From the NCBI GenBank assembly GCA_902727945.1, contig CACVAV010000052.1:1-9725 (forward strand): DNA of 9,725 bases, given 5' to 3'. This stretch comes from an uncultured Thiotrichaceae bacterium (GTDB lineage Bacteria > Pseudomonadota > Gammaproteobacteria > Thiotrichales > Thiotrichaceae). The position numbers were made by a program, and so were the translations under genes. Below the pieces are notes generated by a model. That model was not told the origin of the DNA. It made no database searches and worked only from the letters and a program-made list of their open reading frames with translations. Shown one piece after another: positions 1-7,754 of the stretch. Within the stretch, counting starts at the first letter, position 1; every line of letters begins with the position of its first letter.

Positions 1-1062
1 CTTCTGACGTTCAAGTACACGATCCTGAATACTCAGTAATTTTTCTTTCTGAAGCGGGTATGCAGCGCAAAGGCGTGGCAACCATTCCAAATCAGTTTCA
101 TTCTGCGGGAAGCTTTCAACAAACGCCTGACGCGACAAACCACCTTCCTGAACACACAGTTTCATGATCTTCCGTTCATAAGAACGGATACGACTGACGA
201 TAGTGTTCAACTGAACCGTCAGACGATCAATGATAGGCTGAGCCAGACGAATTTCCATGAACTTATCAGCCATGTTATCACGCGTCTTGTTATAGGCTTT
301 CACATTACCTTTTTCAGCCGCTGCCGCCGCCAGGTCATACAATTCACGCAGCGCAGCAAACTTCTCAGCAGCCTCTAAAGGATCAGGCCCGGTATCTACC
401 AGCTCTTCCTCTTCCTCGTCATCATCCTCAGAGCTTTCGTCATCGGTTGATGCAAGCGCTTTATCATCACCCGCAGCAGGCTTCGGTTCTTCCTTCACAG
501 GAGGGCGCGCAGGCTGCATTTTAAACGGATCAATTTCCTCCGCATTCGGGTCAATAAAACCATTAATCACATCGGTCAGACGAATTTCTTCTGCTTCAAT
601 CAGGCTCGCCAGTTCCAATAAAACCATGGTAGAAGAAGGGTATTGTGCCAAGGCACGGAGAATTTCATTCAGCCCTTCTTCAATGCGAATGGCGATATGA
701 ATTTCACCTTCACGGGTCAGCAATTCAACTGTACCCATTTCACGCATGTACATACGCACCGGGTCAGTCGTGCGACCAAAATCGCTGTCTACATTAGCCA
801 ATGCTGCCGCCGCTTCTTCAGCCGCCTCATCATTAGCCTGGACATTATCATCGTTCAGCGACAGATCATCAGCATCCGGTGCATTTTCATGCACAGTAAT
901 ACCCATATCGTTAATCATCGCCACGATATCTTCAATTTGTTCCGGATCGACTATAGTATCTGGCAGGTGGTCGTTCACCTCGGCATAAGTAAGGTAGCCC
1001 TGTTCCTTACCCTTGGCAATCAGCTCTTTCAGACTGGACTGTTGCTGCTGTTGTTGACTCAT
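1..1062 (-). CDS. rpoD: RNA polymerase sigma factor RpoD (sigma-70), N-terminal part, cut by the window edge
   Basis: This is the primary sigma factor, which directs RNA polymerase core to housekeeping promoters. It reads leftward from ATG at 1062, and 354 codons are open to position 1 with no stop, so the C-terminal part (regions 2-4) lies outside. Seen directly: a polyglutamine start (residues 3-8), region 1.1 with KEQGYLTYAEVNDHLP (about 19-34), MINDMGI (49-55) and APDADDL (61-67), then region 1.2 with DPVRMYMREMGTVELLTREGE (100-120, given in part), and DPNAEE (171-176). An acidic non-conserved segment is centred on residues 207-220, followed by a helical stretch with ERKIMKLCV (296-304). 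These match E. coli RpoD closely in order and spacing; that protein is 613 residues, so a little over half is present. Two region 1.2 positions differ from E. coli: His122 and Ile125 replace Asp118 and Lys121. It follows dnaG after 88 bases and has its own promoter. Confidence 0.98.
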   Translation of the reverse strand, partial: MSQQQQQQSSLKELIAKGKEQGYLTYAEVNDHLPDTIVDPEQIEDIVAMINDMGITVHENAPDADDLSLNDDNVQANDEAAEEAAAALANVDSDFGRTTDPVRMYMREMGTVELLTREGEIHIAIRIEEGLNEILRALAQYPSSTMVLLELASLIEAEEIRLTDVINGFIDPNAEEIDPFKMQPARPPVKEEPKPAAGDDKALASTDDESSEDDDEEEEELVDTGPDPLEAAEKFAALRELYDLAAAAAEKGNVKAYNKTRDNMADKFMEIRLAQPIIDRLTVQLNTIVSRIRSYERKIMKLCVQEGGLSRQAFVESFPQNETDLEWLPRLCAAYPLQKEKLLSIQDRVLERQK

Positions 1063-1072
1063 GTACCGTTTG

Positions 1073-1077
1073 ACCTC
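1073..1077 (-). promoter_or_regulatory. Ribosome binding site of rpoD
   Basis: GAGGT on the minus strand, 10 bases upstream of the rpoD ATG. The spacing is slightly long but usable, and no better start lies nearby. It supports the ATG at 1062 as the start, which also gives an N-terminus aligning with E. coli RpoD. Confidence 0.6.
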
Positions 1078-1094
1078 GACGAAATGGACGCGCG

Positions 1095-1121
1095 ATTATA
1101 TCACAAATCCTGAAAATACAA
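1095..1121 (-). promoter_or_regulatory. Extended -10 sigma-70 promoter for rpoD
   Basis: On the minus strand, a perfect TATAAT (1095-1100) is preceded directly by TGA, giving the extended -10 element TGATATAAT (1095-1103). A weak -35-like TTGTAT (1116-1121) sits 15 bases upstream, or CTTGTA (1117-1122) at 16. Extended -10 promoters are known to tolerate a poor -35. The predicted start near 1088 gives a leader of about 26 bases containing the rpoD ribosome binding site. This would let rpoD be transcribed independently of dnaG. The position of the start is inferred, not shown. Confidence 0.7.
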
Positions 1122-1150
1122 GCATTCTTCCGAACATTCATTCAGAAAAA

Positions 1151-2968
1151 TCATAAAGTGTCATACAAAAGAGACTGGAGGTCGTGCTGCTCCTGAGAAT
1201 TCAGACCCACTGTCTGATCCTTGTGAATCAATTTCTCCAATGCTTTTTCTCTGGCCTGACGTTTTATCTGACGGAAGCAATCCTGAAATTCTTGCTGCAG
1301 TACCTGCATATCAGCCTCCTGAGGCTGCCATTTCATCAGTTTCAGTAATATTTTCTCGTGTTCAGTGTCACGGAACCGCTCCATTAGTCCCGCTGAGTGA
1401 ATATGGGGATTCTCTTCAGCAGTTTCAACTAATTTAAATAATAAATTCATGCCGGGAATATCCCACTCTAATAACTTCTCCGGATTTCCGACCTCACTCA
1501 CCAATTCAGGCGCATTCAACAACAAGGTAATGGCGTACCGTACCGGCGTTTTTTTAACCGCATAATCACCTGGCTGGCTGGGTGCACCCTGTGTTTTTTC
1601 AGCAAACCTGCCAAAGTTTTTGCGGTAAGGCCGATCAAAATTACGTTGCTGGCCTTCTGCTGAAAAACCCTGTGTATTTGATGGCCTGCTAGTCACATGG
1701 CCCAAGCGCTGTATCTCCTGCAGCAGTGATTTTTTCAGCAAGCTAGCCGGCATTTGATCTAATAAGCGCGAAGCCTCGGTCGCAAACCGTGCGCTATCTT
1801 CGATGGAATGCAAGGTAGATTCTGCTTTTAGCCCCAACCCCTCATTGATTCCCCTGATAAAAAATTTTGAGAAAGGCAGTGCTTTTTTCAGTTCAGCCTC
1901 ATAACCTTCCTTACCCAAGCGTCTGACTAAGGTATCCGGATCATCACCTTCCGGTAAAAACTGAAAACGAATCTCACGGTCATCGTTAACAGCAGGCAAC
2001 GCATTTTTTAATGCCTTCCAGGCAGCTTCTTCACCCGCCCGATCACCATCAAAACAAAAAACCACCTGCGTCACACCGGATTTATAAAGCTGTCCGATGT
2101 GCTCAATAGTGGTCGCCGTGCCCATCGTCGCCACCGCATAGGTTATGCCGAACTGCGCCAGGGCTATAACATCCATATACCCTTCAACAACAAGGAACTT
2201 AGCAAGCTTTCTCGTGTTGTTTCTCGCCTCATACAGACCGTATAACTCTGAACCCTTATGAAAAATATCAGTTTCCGGCGAATTCAGGTATTTAGGTGCG
2301 CCATCTCCCAACACCCGACCGCCAAAGCCAATTACCCGTCCACGCCGGTCACGGATAGGAAACATCAAACGATCACGAAAACGGTCATAAACCCGCCCAC
2401 TGTCATTTTCAATCTGCAAACCACAGGCTAACAACTTTTGTTGACCATATTCCTTGCCGAATAATTGCGTCAGCCTGTCCCACTCATTGGTTGAATAACC
2501 AACGCTGTACTGCTGAATAATCTCAGGCGACAAGTCACGTTCTTTAATGTATTCAATAGCTTTCTGCGACTTATTAAGTTCATTACTGAAGTGTTTTGAC
2601 GTTTCTTCCATCAAGCCATAAAGACTACTGTCTAATTGCTTGCGGGGCTTCTGGTTCCCCATCGTCTTCTCACGTGGCACCTCCACACCCAGATTACGCG
2701 CCAAGGCTTCAATCGCCTCAACGTATTCAAGGTGATCATATTCCATCATAAAGCTGATGGCAGAACCATGTGCGCCACAGCCAAAACAATGAAAGAACTG
2801 CTTGGTGGGGCTAACGGTGAAAGAAGGTGTTTTTTCATTATGGAACGGGCAACAGGCGGTGTACTCACGACCCGCCTTTTTCAAAGGCACACGCTTATTC
2901 ACCACGTCGACAATATCGATGCGGCCCAATAACTGATCTATAAATTCCTTAGGGATATGTCCGGCCAT
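1151..2968 (-). CDS. dnaG: DNA primase DnaG
   Basis: DnaG makes the short RNA primers for leading and lagging strand synthesis and is recruited to the fork by the DnaB helicase. The protein is 605 residues, complete and close to the usual bacterial length. Domains in order: an N-terminal CHC2 zinc-binding domain with ligands Cys40, His43, Cys61 and Cys64 (CCPFHNEKTPSF, HCFGCGAHG); the RNA polymerase core with the basic motif YDRFRDRLMFPIRDRRG (194-210) and GFGGRVLG (214-221); the TOPRIM fold with VEGYMDV (261-267, catalytic Glu262) and FDGDRAG (306-312, Asp307 and Asp309 as metal ligands); DDPDTLVR (342-349); a hydrophilic linker at about 425-470 rich in Ser, Gln, Asn and Arg; and a helical C-terminal domain (about 471-605) where the helicase-binding region is expected. 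The start MAGHIPKEFI aligns with E. coli MAGRIPRVFI. The ribosome binding site is weak: AAAGGT lies 13 bases upstream. dnaG is followed by rpoD on the same strand, while upstream there is divergent gltB rather than rpsU. Confidence 0.98.
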   Translation of the reverse strand: MAGHIPKEFIDQLLGRIDIVDVVNKRVPLKKAGREYTACCPFHNEKTPSFTVSPTKQFFHCFGCGAHGSAISFMMEYDHLEYVEAIEALARNLGVEVPREKTMGNQKPRKQLDSSLYGLMEETSKHFSNELNKSQKAIEYIKERDLSPEIIQQYSVGYSTNEWDRLTQLFGKEYGQQKLLACGLQIENDSGRVYDRFRDRLMFPIRDRRGRVIGFGGRVLGDGAPKYLNSPETDIFHKGSELYGLYEARNNTRKLAKFLVVEGYMDVIALAQFGITYAVATMGTATTIEHIGQLYKSGVTQVVFCFDGDRAGEEAAWKALKNALPAVNDDREIRFQFLPEGDDPDTLVRRLGKEGYEAELKKALPFSKFFIRGINEGLGLKAESTLHSIEDSARFATEASRLLDQMPASLLKKSLLQEIQRLGHVTSRPSNTQGFSAEGQQRNFDRPYRKNFGRFAEKTQGAPSQPGDYAVKKTPVRYAITLLLNAPELVSEVGNPEKLLEWDIPGMNLLFKLVETAEENPHIHSAGLMERFRDTEHEKILLKLMKWQPQEADMQVLQQEFQDCFRQIKRQAREKALEKLIHKDQTVGLNSQEQHDLQSLLYDTL

Positions 2969-3031
2969 AGCGCGTCAGAATACCTTTGTTTATAAACGTT
3001 GATACATGAAAGTTGTTCCCGCAACCACAGC

Positions 3032-3059
3032 TTACAACGTATTAGAAATACAATATATT
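3032..3059 (+). promoter_or_regulatory. Candidate sigma-70 promoter for gltBD
   Basis: TTACAA (3032-3037), a 16-base spacer, then TATATT (3054-3059). Each hexamer has four of six consensus matches. Predicted transcription start is near 3066, giving a leader of about 75 bases to ATG 3142. A start there leaves almost no leader for the far-upstream TTG at 3073, which supports a later translation start. This is a pattern match only. Confidence 0.4.
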
Positions 3060-3131
3060 CCAAATAACTGCATTGGCTATGGAATTTCCCCCACCATTTG
3101 GCGATAATAGTGGCCACTTTTCTGGTTGCAT

Positions 3132-3136
3132 GAAGG
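3132..3136 (+). promoter_or_regulatory. Ribosome binding site that decides the gltB start
   Basis: GAAGG sits 5 bases before ATG 3142. The in-frame alternatives TTG 3073, ATG 3079 and ATG 3130 have no comparable purine-rich sequence at the right distance. This is the main reason for choosing 3142. Confidence 0.55.
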
Positions 3137-3141
3137 CTCCT

Positions 3142-6100
3142 ATGAAGCACACTGAATTACCTCCGGCGCAAGGTCTGTATGACCCCGCTAATGAACATGA
3201 TGCCTGTGGCATGGGCTTTGTTGCACATCTTAAAGGTGTTAAATCTGCCAAGATAGTTCAACAAGCACTTAAAATCCTCACCCACATGGAGCACCGTGGT
3301 GCTTGTGGCTGCGAAGAAAACACCGGTGATGGCGCGGGTATTATGCTCCAGATCCCACACAAATTTTTAAGCCGGGAATGTGCCACACTAGGCTTTGAAT
3401 TACCGGCAGAAGGCAATTACGCGGTGGGCTTTACTTTTATGCCCAGCCTGATTGCTGACCGGAAGGTGTGCGAGTATATCGTTAACCGCGTTATCCGTGA
3501 CGAAGGCCTGACGTTGTTAGGTTGGCGTGATGTGCCGGTGAACCCGGCGCCGGTGGGTAAAAGCGCACTGAATTGCATGCCCTTCACCCGCATGGTATTT
3601 ATCGGCAAACCTGACGACATCGAAGCCGGTCTTGATTTTGAGCGTAAGCTTTATGTTGTACGCAAACACATTGTCAGCGAAATACTCAAACCAGACACTC
3701 CCGGCAGTATCTATTTCACCAGCCTGTCATCACGCACGATGGTTTATAAAGGCATGCTGACAACAGAACAGGTTCAGCAGTTTTATACCGACCTGTCTGA
3801 CCCGGACATGGAAACCGCGATTGCGATGGTTCACTCGCGCTTCTCGACTAATACTTTCCCTAGCTGGGAACGGGCACATCCGAACCGTTACCTGATTCAC
3901 AATGGTGAAATTAACACCATGCGCGGTAACTACAACTGGATGGCGGCGCGTGAAGCGATGATTGAGACGGAGGTATTTAAGACCGACGTTAAAGACCTCT
4001 ACCCGATTGTGCGTCCGGATGGCAGCGACTCGGCCTCACTGGATAACGCGCTGGAATTTTTGTACCTGTCCGGCTACTCCCTGCCCCATGTAATGATGAT
4101 GATGGTGCCTGAACCCTGGTCTAACCATGAGACCATGTCGGAAGAGAAAAAAGCTTTTTATCAGTACCATAGCTGCATGATGGAACCGTGGGACGGCCCG
4201 GCGGCGATGGGCTTTACGGATGGTGTACTGGTGGGTGCAACACTGGATAGAAACGGCCTGCGTCCGTCACGTTATTACCTGACTGATGATGACATGATCA
4301 TTCTGGCATCCGAAGTCGGTGTATTGGAAGAACTGGATCAAACCACCGTTATTTCCAAGCAACGTCTGGAACCCGGTCGTATGCTAGTGGTTGATACTGC
4401 TCAAGGCCGGATTATTGCTGATGAGGAAATCAAGCATCAGATCGCCACTGAAAAGCCTTACGGCGAGTGGTTGAAAAAACACATGGTGACCATGGAATCG
4501 TTGCCGGAACCGGAAGCTTTCCCGGCACCTAATCATGAGACACTGATCCAGCGTCAGAAAGCCTTTGGTTATACCTACGAAGATGTGCGCAAAACCATTT
4601 TACCGATGGCGAAAGACGGTATTGATCCGTTGGGTGCGATGGGTACTGATGCCCCCATTGCTGTACTGTCAGAAAAAGCACAGCCACTGTATAACTACTT
4701 CAAACAGTTATTTGCACAGGTGACTAATCCGCCAATTGACGCCATCCGCGAAGCGATTGTCACTTCGTCACTGACGACATTAGGCAGTGAAGGTGATCTG
4801 ACCAATCCTACACCTGAAACTTGCCACCAAATCACCCTGCAATCCCCGATTATCAGTAACCGTGAAATTGCCAAACTGAAAGCCATTCAGCACCCCGGCT
4901 TTAAGTCAGCCCGCTTACCGATTCTGTTTGCAGCTGATGACGGCCCCGGCGGGCTGGAAAAGGCAATGGATCACCTGTGTGAACAGGCGGATCAGCAGAT
5001 TGAAAACGGTGCTAACCTGATCATTCTGAGTGACCGTGGCACCGATAAAGATAATGTACCGATTCCATCGCTATTGGCGGTCGCCGGCCTGCATCATCAC
5101 CTGATCCGTGCGGGCACACGTACGAAAGTGAGTATTATTCTCGAATCAGGTGAACCGCGTGAAGTCCATCACTTTGCAGTATTGTTGGGTTACGGTGCGG
5201 AAGCGATTAACCCGTACGCAGCCTGTGAAACTATCGATGACCTGATTCGTGAGGGGTATCTGACAGGTATTGAATATGTACCTGCTGTATTAAAATACAT
5301 CAAAGCAGCCACTAAAGGCGTGATTAAGGTCATGTCGAAAATCGGTATTTCCACAGTGCAGTCTTACCGTGGCGCGCAGATCTTTGAAGCCGTCGGTATC
5401 AGTCAGGGCGTTATCGATCAGTACTTTACAGCAACTGTATCGCGTATCAGCGGCATCGACATTGAAACCATCGCTGAAGAAGCCTTGCGTCGTCATCGCC
5501 GTGCCTTTGGTTTCCATGATGCTGACTTGCGTACCCTGCAACCCGGTGGTTCATTCCAGTGGCGCAGTGGCGGCGAAGATCACATGTACAATCCGGACAC
5601 TATCTACTTACTGCAAAAAGCGGTACGTGGCGGTAGCTTTGAACAGTTCAGGGACTTCAGTGCCAAACTGAATGATGATCCGGAAATTAAATACAACCTG
5701 CGTAACCTGCTGGATTTTGAATTCCCTGAAGACGGTGGTATTCCACTGGATCAGGTTGAACCGGCCTCACAAATTGTAAAACGCTTTAAGTCCGGTGCAA
5801 TGTCTTATGGCTCGATCAGCCCGGAAGCACATGAAGGACTGGCCATTGCCATGAACCGCCTGGGTGCAAAATCCAACTCCGGTGAAGGCGGCGAAGATCC
5901 CTTACGCTTCATACCAGAAGCCAACGGTGATTCGCGCAATAGTGCCATCAAACAGGTCGCTTCCGGCCGTTTTGGTGTCACCAGCCATTACCTGAATAAT
6001 GCACGGGAAATTCAGATCAAACTGGCGCAGGGTGCAAAACCCGGCGAAGGTGGTCAGTTACCGGGCAAAAAGGTTTACCCCTGGATTGCTAAAGTCCGTG

Positions 6101-7743
6101 GCACAACGACGGGTGTTGGTCTGATTTCACCACCACCGCATCATGATATTTACTCGATTGAGGATTTATCACAGTTAATTCATGATCTGAAAAATGCTAA
6201 CAAACACGCTGATATTAATGTCAAGTTAGTATCGGAAATCGGTGTCGGCACCATTGCATCGGGCGTAGCCAAAGCGAAAGCGGACGTTATCCTCATCGCC
6301 GGTTATGACGGTGGTACGGGTGCCTCACCTAAGACCAGTGTGCAGCATGCCGGTTTGCCGTGGGAACTGGGGCTGGCGGAGACACACCAGACCCTGTTGA
6401 TGAATAATCTGCGTAGCCGGGTACGTCTGGAAACAGATGGCAAGTTAATGACCGGGCGTGACGTGGCTGTGGCGACGCTGCTGGGTGCTGAAGAATACGG
6501 TTTTGCCACGCTACCATTGGTGGCGCTGGGCTGTATTATGATGCGCGTATGTCACCTGGACACCTGCCCTGTCGGTATAGCCACTCAGAACCCTGAGCTG
6601 CGCAAAAAGTATACGGGCGACCCGCAATACGTGGTTAATCTGTTGACGTTCATCGCAGAAGAGCTGCGTGAGATCATGGCAAAACTGGGTTTCAGTACTA
6701 TTAATGAAATGGTCGGACGCAAGGACTGCCTGAAACAGAAAGAAAACATTGATCATTGGAAAGCAAAGAATCTGGATCTGAGCAACATTCTGTACATGCC
6801 GGAAACCACTACTGATTGCCTGGGTACTTACGGTATCCATAAACAGAACCACGGTATTCGCGATTCACTGGATGAACGTGAGATTCTGCCAGCTTGTCAG
6901 GATGCACTGAAAAAAGGCGAGTCTTTTAAAGCCACTTTCCCGATCGGGAATACTGACCGCGTTGCCGGTACCATTGTTGGTTCTGAGCTGACACGTAATC
7001 ATGGCCCTGAAGGTTTACCGGAAGATACAATTCACCTGAAATTTAATGGCTCCGCCGGTCAGAGCATGGGCGCCTTTGCGCCTCCGGGCATGACGCTGGA
7101 ACTGGAAGGTGATTCCAATGATTATGTCGGTAAGGGCTTGTCCGGCGGCAAAATCGTGGTTTATCCGCGTAAAGATGCTGCTTTTGTGGCTGAAGAAAAT
7201 ATTGTCATCGGCAACGTGGCCTTCTTCGGTGCCAGCGCAGGTAGCGCTTATATCCGTGGTGTGGCGGGCGAGCGCTTCTGTGTACGTAACTCTGGCGCTC
7301 ACGTGGTGGTTGAGGGTTCCGGTGATCATGGTTGTGAATACATGACCGGTGGTTGTGCCGTCATTCTCGGCAATGTAGGCCGTAACTTTGCAGCCGGTAT
7401 GTCTGGTGGTGTGGCTTATGTTTATGATCCGGAAGGCATTCTGGGACGCAGTGGTAACCGTGAAATGGTCACCTACACCGCGCTCAGCGAGGAAGCCGAT
7501 ATTGCCACCGTGCGTGGTATGATTGAAAAACATGTGCTGCACACGGAGAGTAGCCGGGGCACCGCTCTGCTTGAAGACTGGGACAATACGGTCAGCCACT
7601 TTGTACGTGTTATGCCCAATGACTACAAACGCATGCTGGACACTGTTAAATCATTTGAAGATCAGGGCATGGCCAGTGCAGATGCATTGATGGCCGCTTT
7701 TACAGCCAACACTCAGGACGCTTCGCGCGCTTCCGGTAGCTAA
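3142..7743 (+). CDS. gltB: Glutamate synthase (NADPH), large alpha subunit
   Basis: GltB takes ammonia from glutamine, channels it internally, and adds it to 2-oxoglutarate to make glutamate, using electrons passed from GltD. From ATG 3142 the product is 1533 residues. Order of domains: a short propeptide, then a class II glutaminase domain whose catalytic N-terminal residue after processing should be Cys22 (HDACGMGF), with HNGEIN (253-258) and RHRR-like basic segments later; a central domain (roughly 430-800); the FMN/2-oxoglutarate domain (about 870-1240) with SGEGGEDP (913-920), PGEGGQLPG and ISPPPHHDIYSIEDL; 3Fe-4S ligands Cys1131, Cys1137 and Cys1142 (CIMMRVCHLDTC); and a C-terminal GXGXG beta-helix (about 1280-1450) with EGSGDHGCEYMTGG from 1391. 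The TCPVGIATQ context after the cluster resembles the long-form enzymes of Azospirillum, Bacillus and plants rather than the enteric CATGVATQ form. The frame is open up to 23 codons further upstream (ATG 3130, ATG 3079, TTG 3073), so the N-terminus is uncertain. gltD follows directly. Confidence 0.97.
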   Translation: MKHTELPPAQGLYDPANEHDACGMGFVAHLKGVKSAKIVQQALKILTHMEHRGACGCEENTGDGAGIMLQIPHKFLSRECATLGFELPAEGNYAVGFTFMPSLIADRKVCEYIVNRVIRDEGLTLLGWRDVPVNPAPVGKSALNCMPFTRMVFIGKPDDIEAGLDFERKLYVVRKHIVSEILKPDTPGSIYFTSLSSRTMVYKGMLTTEQVQQFYTDLSDPDMETAIAMVHSRFSTNTFPSWERAHPNRYLIHNGEINTMRGNYNWMAAREAMIETEVFKTDVKDLYPIVRPDGSDSASLDNALEFLYLSGYSLPHVMMMMVPEPWSNHETMSEEKKAFYQYHSCMMEPWDGPAAMGFTDGVLVGATLDRNGLRPSRYYLTDDDMIILASEVGVLEELDQTTVISKQRLEPGRMLVVDTAQGRIIADEEIKHQIATEKPYGEWLKKHMVTMESLPEPEAFPAPNHETLIQRQKAFGYTYEDVRKTILPMAKDGIDPLGAMGTDAPIAVLSEKAQPLYNYFKQLFAQVTNPPIDAIREAIVTSSLTTLGSEGDLTNPTPETCHQITLQSPIISNREIAKLKAIQHPGFKSARLPILFAADDGPGGLEKAMDHLCEQADQQIENGANLIILSDRGTDKDNVPIPSLLAVAGLHHHLIRAGTRTKVSIILESGEPREVHHFAVLLGYGAEAINPYAACETIDDLIREGYLTGIEYVPAVLKYIKAATKGVIKVMSKIGISTVQSYRGAQIFEAVGISQGVIDQYFTATVSRISGIDIETIAEEALRRHRRAFGFHDADLRTLQPGGSFQWRSGGEDHMYNPDTIYLLQKAVRGGSFEQFRDFSAKLNDDPEIKYNLRNLLDFEFPEDGGIPLDQVEPASQIVKRFKSGAMSYGSISPEAHEGLAIAMNRLGAKSNSGEGGEDPLRFIPEANGDSRNSAIKQVASGRFGVTSHYLNNAREIQIKLAQGAKPGEGGQLPGKKVYPWIAKVRGTTTGVGLISPPPHHDIYSIEDLSQLIHDLKNANKHADINVKLVSEIGVGTIASGVAKAKADVILIAGYDGGTGASPKTSVQHAGLPWELGLAETHQTLLMNNLRSRVRLETDGKLMTGRDVAVATLLGAEEYGFATLPLVALGCIMMRVCHLDTCPVGIATQNPELRKKYTGDPQYVVNLLTFIAEELREIMAKLGFSTINEMVGRKDCLKQKENIDHWKAKNLDLSNILYMPETTTDCLGTYGIHKQNHGIRDSLDEREILPACQDALKKGESFKATFPIGNTDRVAGTIVGSELTRNHGPEGLPEDTIHLKFNGSAGQSMGAFAPPGMTLELEGDSNDYVGKGLSGGKIVVYPRKDAAFVAEENIVIGNVAFFGASAGSAYIRGVAGERFCVRNSGAHVVVEGSGDHGCEYMTGGCAVILGNVGRNFAAGMSGGVAYVYDPEGILGRSGNREMVTYTALSEEADIATVRGMIEKHVLHTESSRGTALLEDWDNTVSHFVRVMPNDYKRMLDTVKSFEDQGMASADALMAAFTANTQDASRASGS

Positions 7744-7747
7744 GGAG
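7743..7747 (+). promoter_or_regulatory. Ribosome binding site of gltD, overlapping the gltB stop
   Basis: AGGAG begins at the last base of the gltB TAA stop (TAAGGAG, 7741-7747) and lies 7 bases before the gltD ATG at 7755. A ribosome ending gltB would sit on this site, so translational coupling, which would balance the two subunits, is likely. Confidence 0.85.
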
Positions 7748-7754
7748 AATTGTT

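Larger units (their letters stand above)
2969..3141. promoter_or_regulatory. Divergent intergenic region between dnaG and gltB
   Basis: 173 bases separate the dnaG start from the preferred gltB start, and this region must carry control signals for both operons unless dnaG is read from further upstream. It is AT-rich in the middle. It contains the 10-base perfect palindrome GTTTATAAAC at 2988-2997. I see a plausible rightward promoter (listed separately) but no convincing leftward sigma-70 pair: TATAAA within the palindrome could be a dnaG -10, but no good -35 lies at the right distance. No good sigma-54 site is visible. Confidence 0.6.

Noticed and set aside
643..1113. Rightward ORFs of 156 and 80 codons opposite rpoD
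   Set aside because: They lie antisense to the well-conserved RpoD N-terminus, have no family-like features and are explained as shadows of that gene.
3111..3131. Possible sigma-54 site (TGGCC ... GGTTGCA) before gltB
   Set aside because: The distance between the GG and GC elements is about four bases too long for a sigma-54 promoter, and the site would leave almost no leader before ATG 3142.
7015..7599. Leftward 194-codon ORF opposite the GltB C-terminus
   Set aside because: It is antisense to the conserved GXGXG domain of gltB; a long open antisense frame is common in such codon-biased sequence and it shows no recognisable domain.
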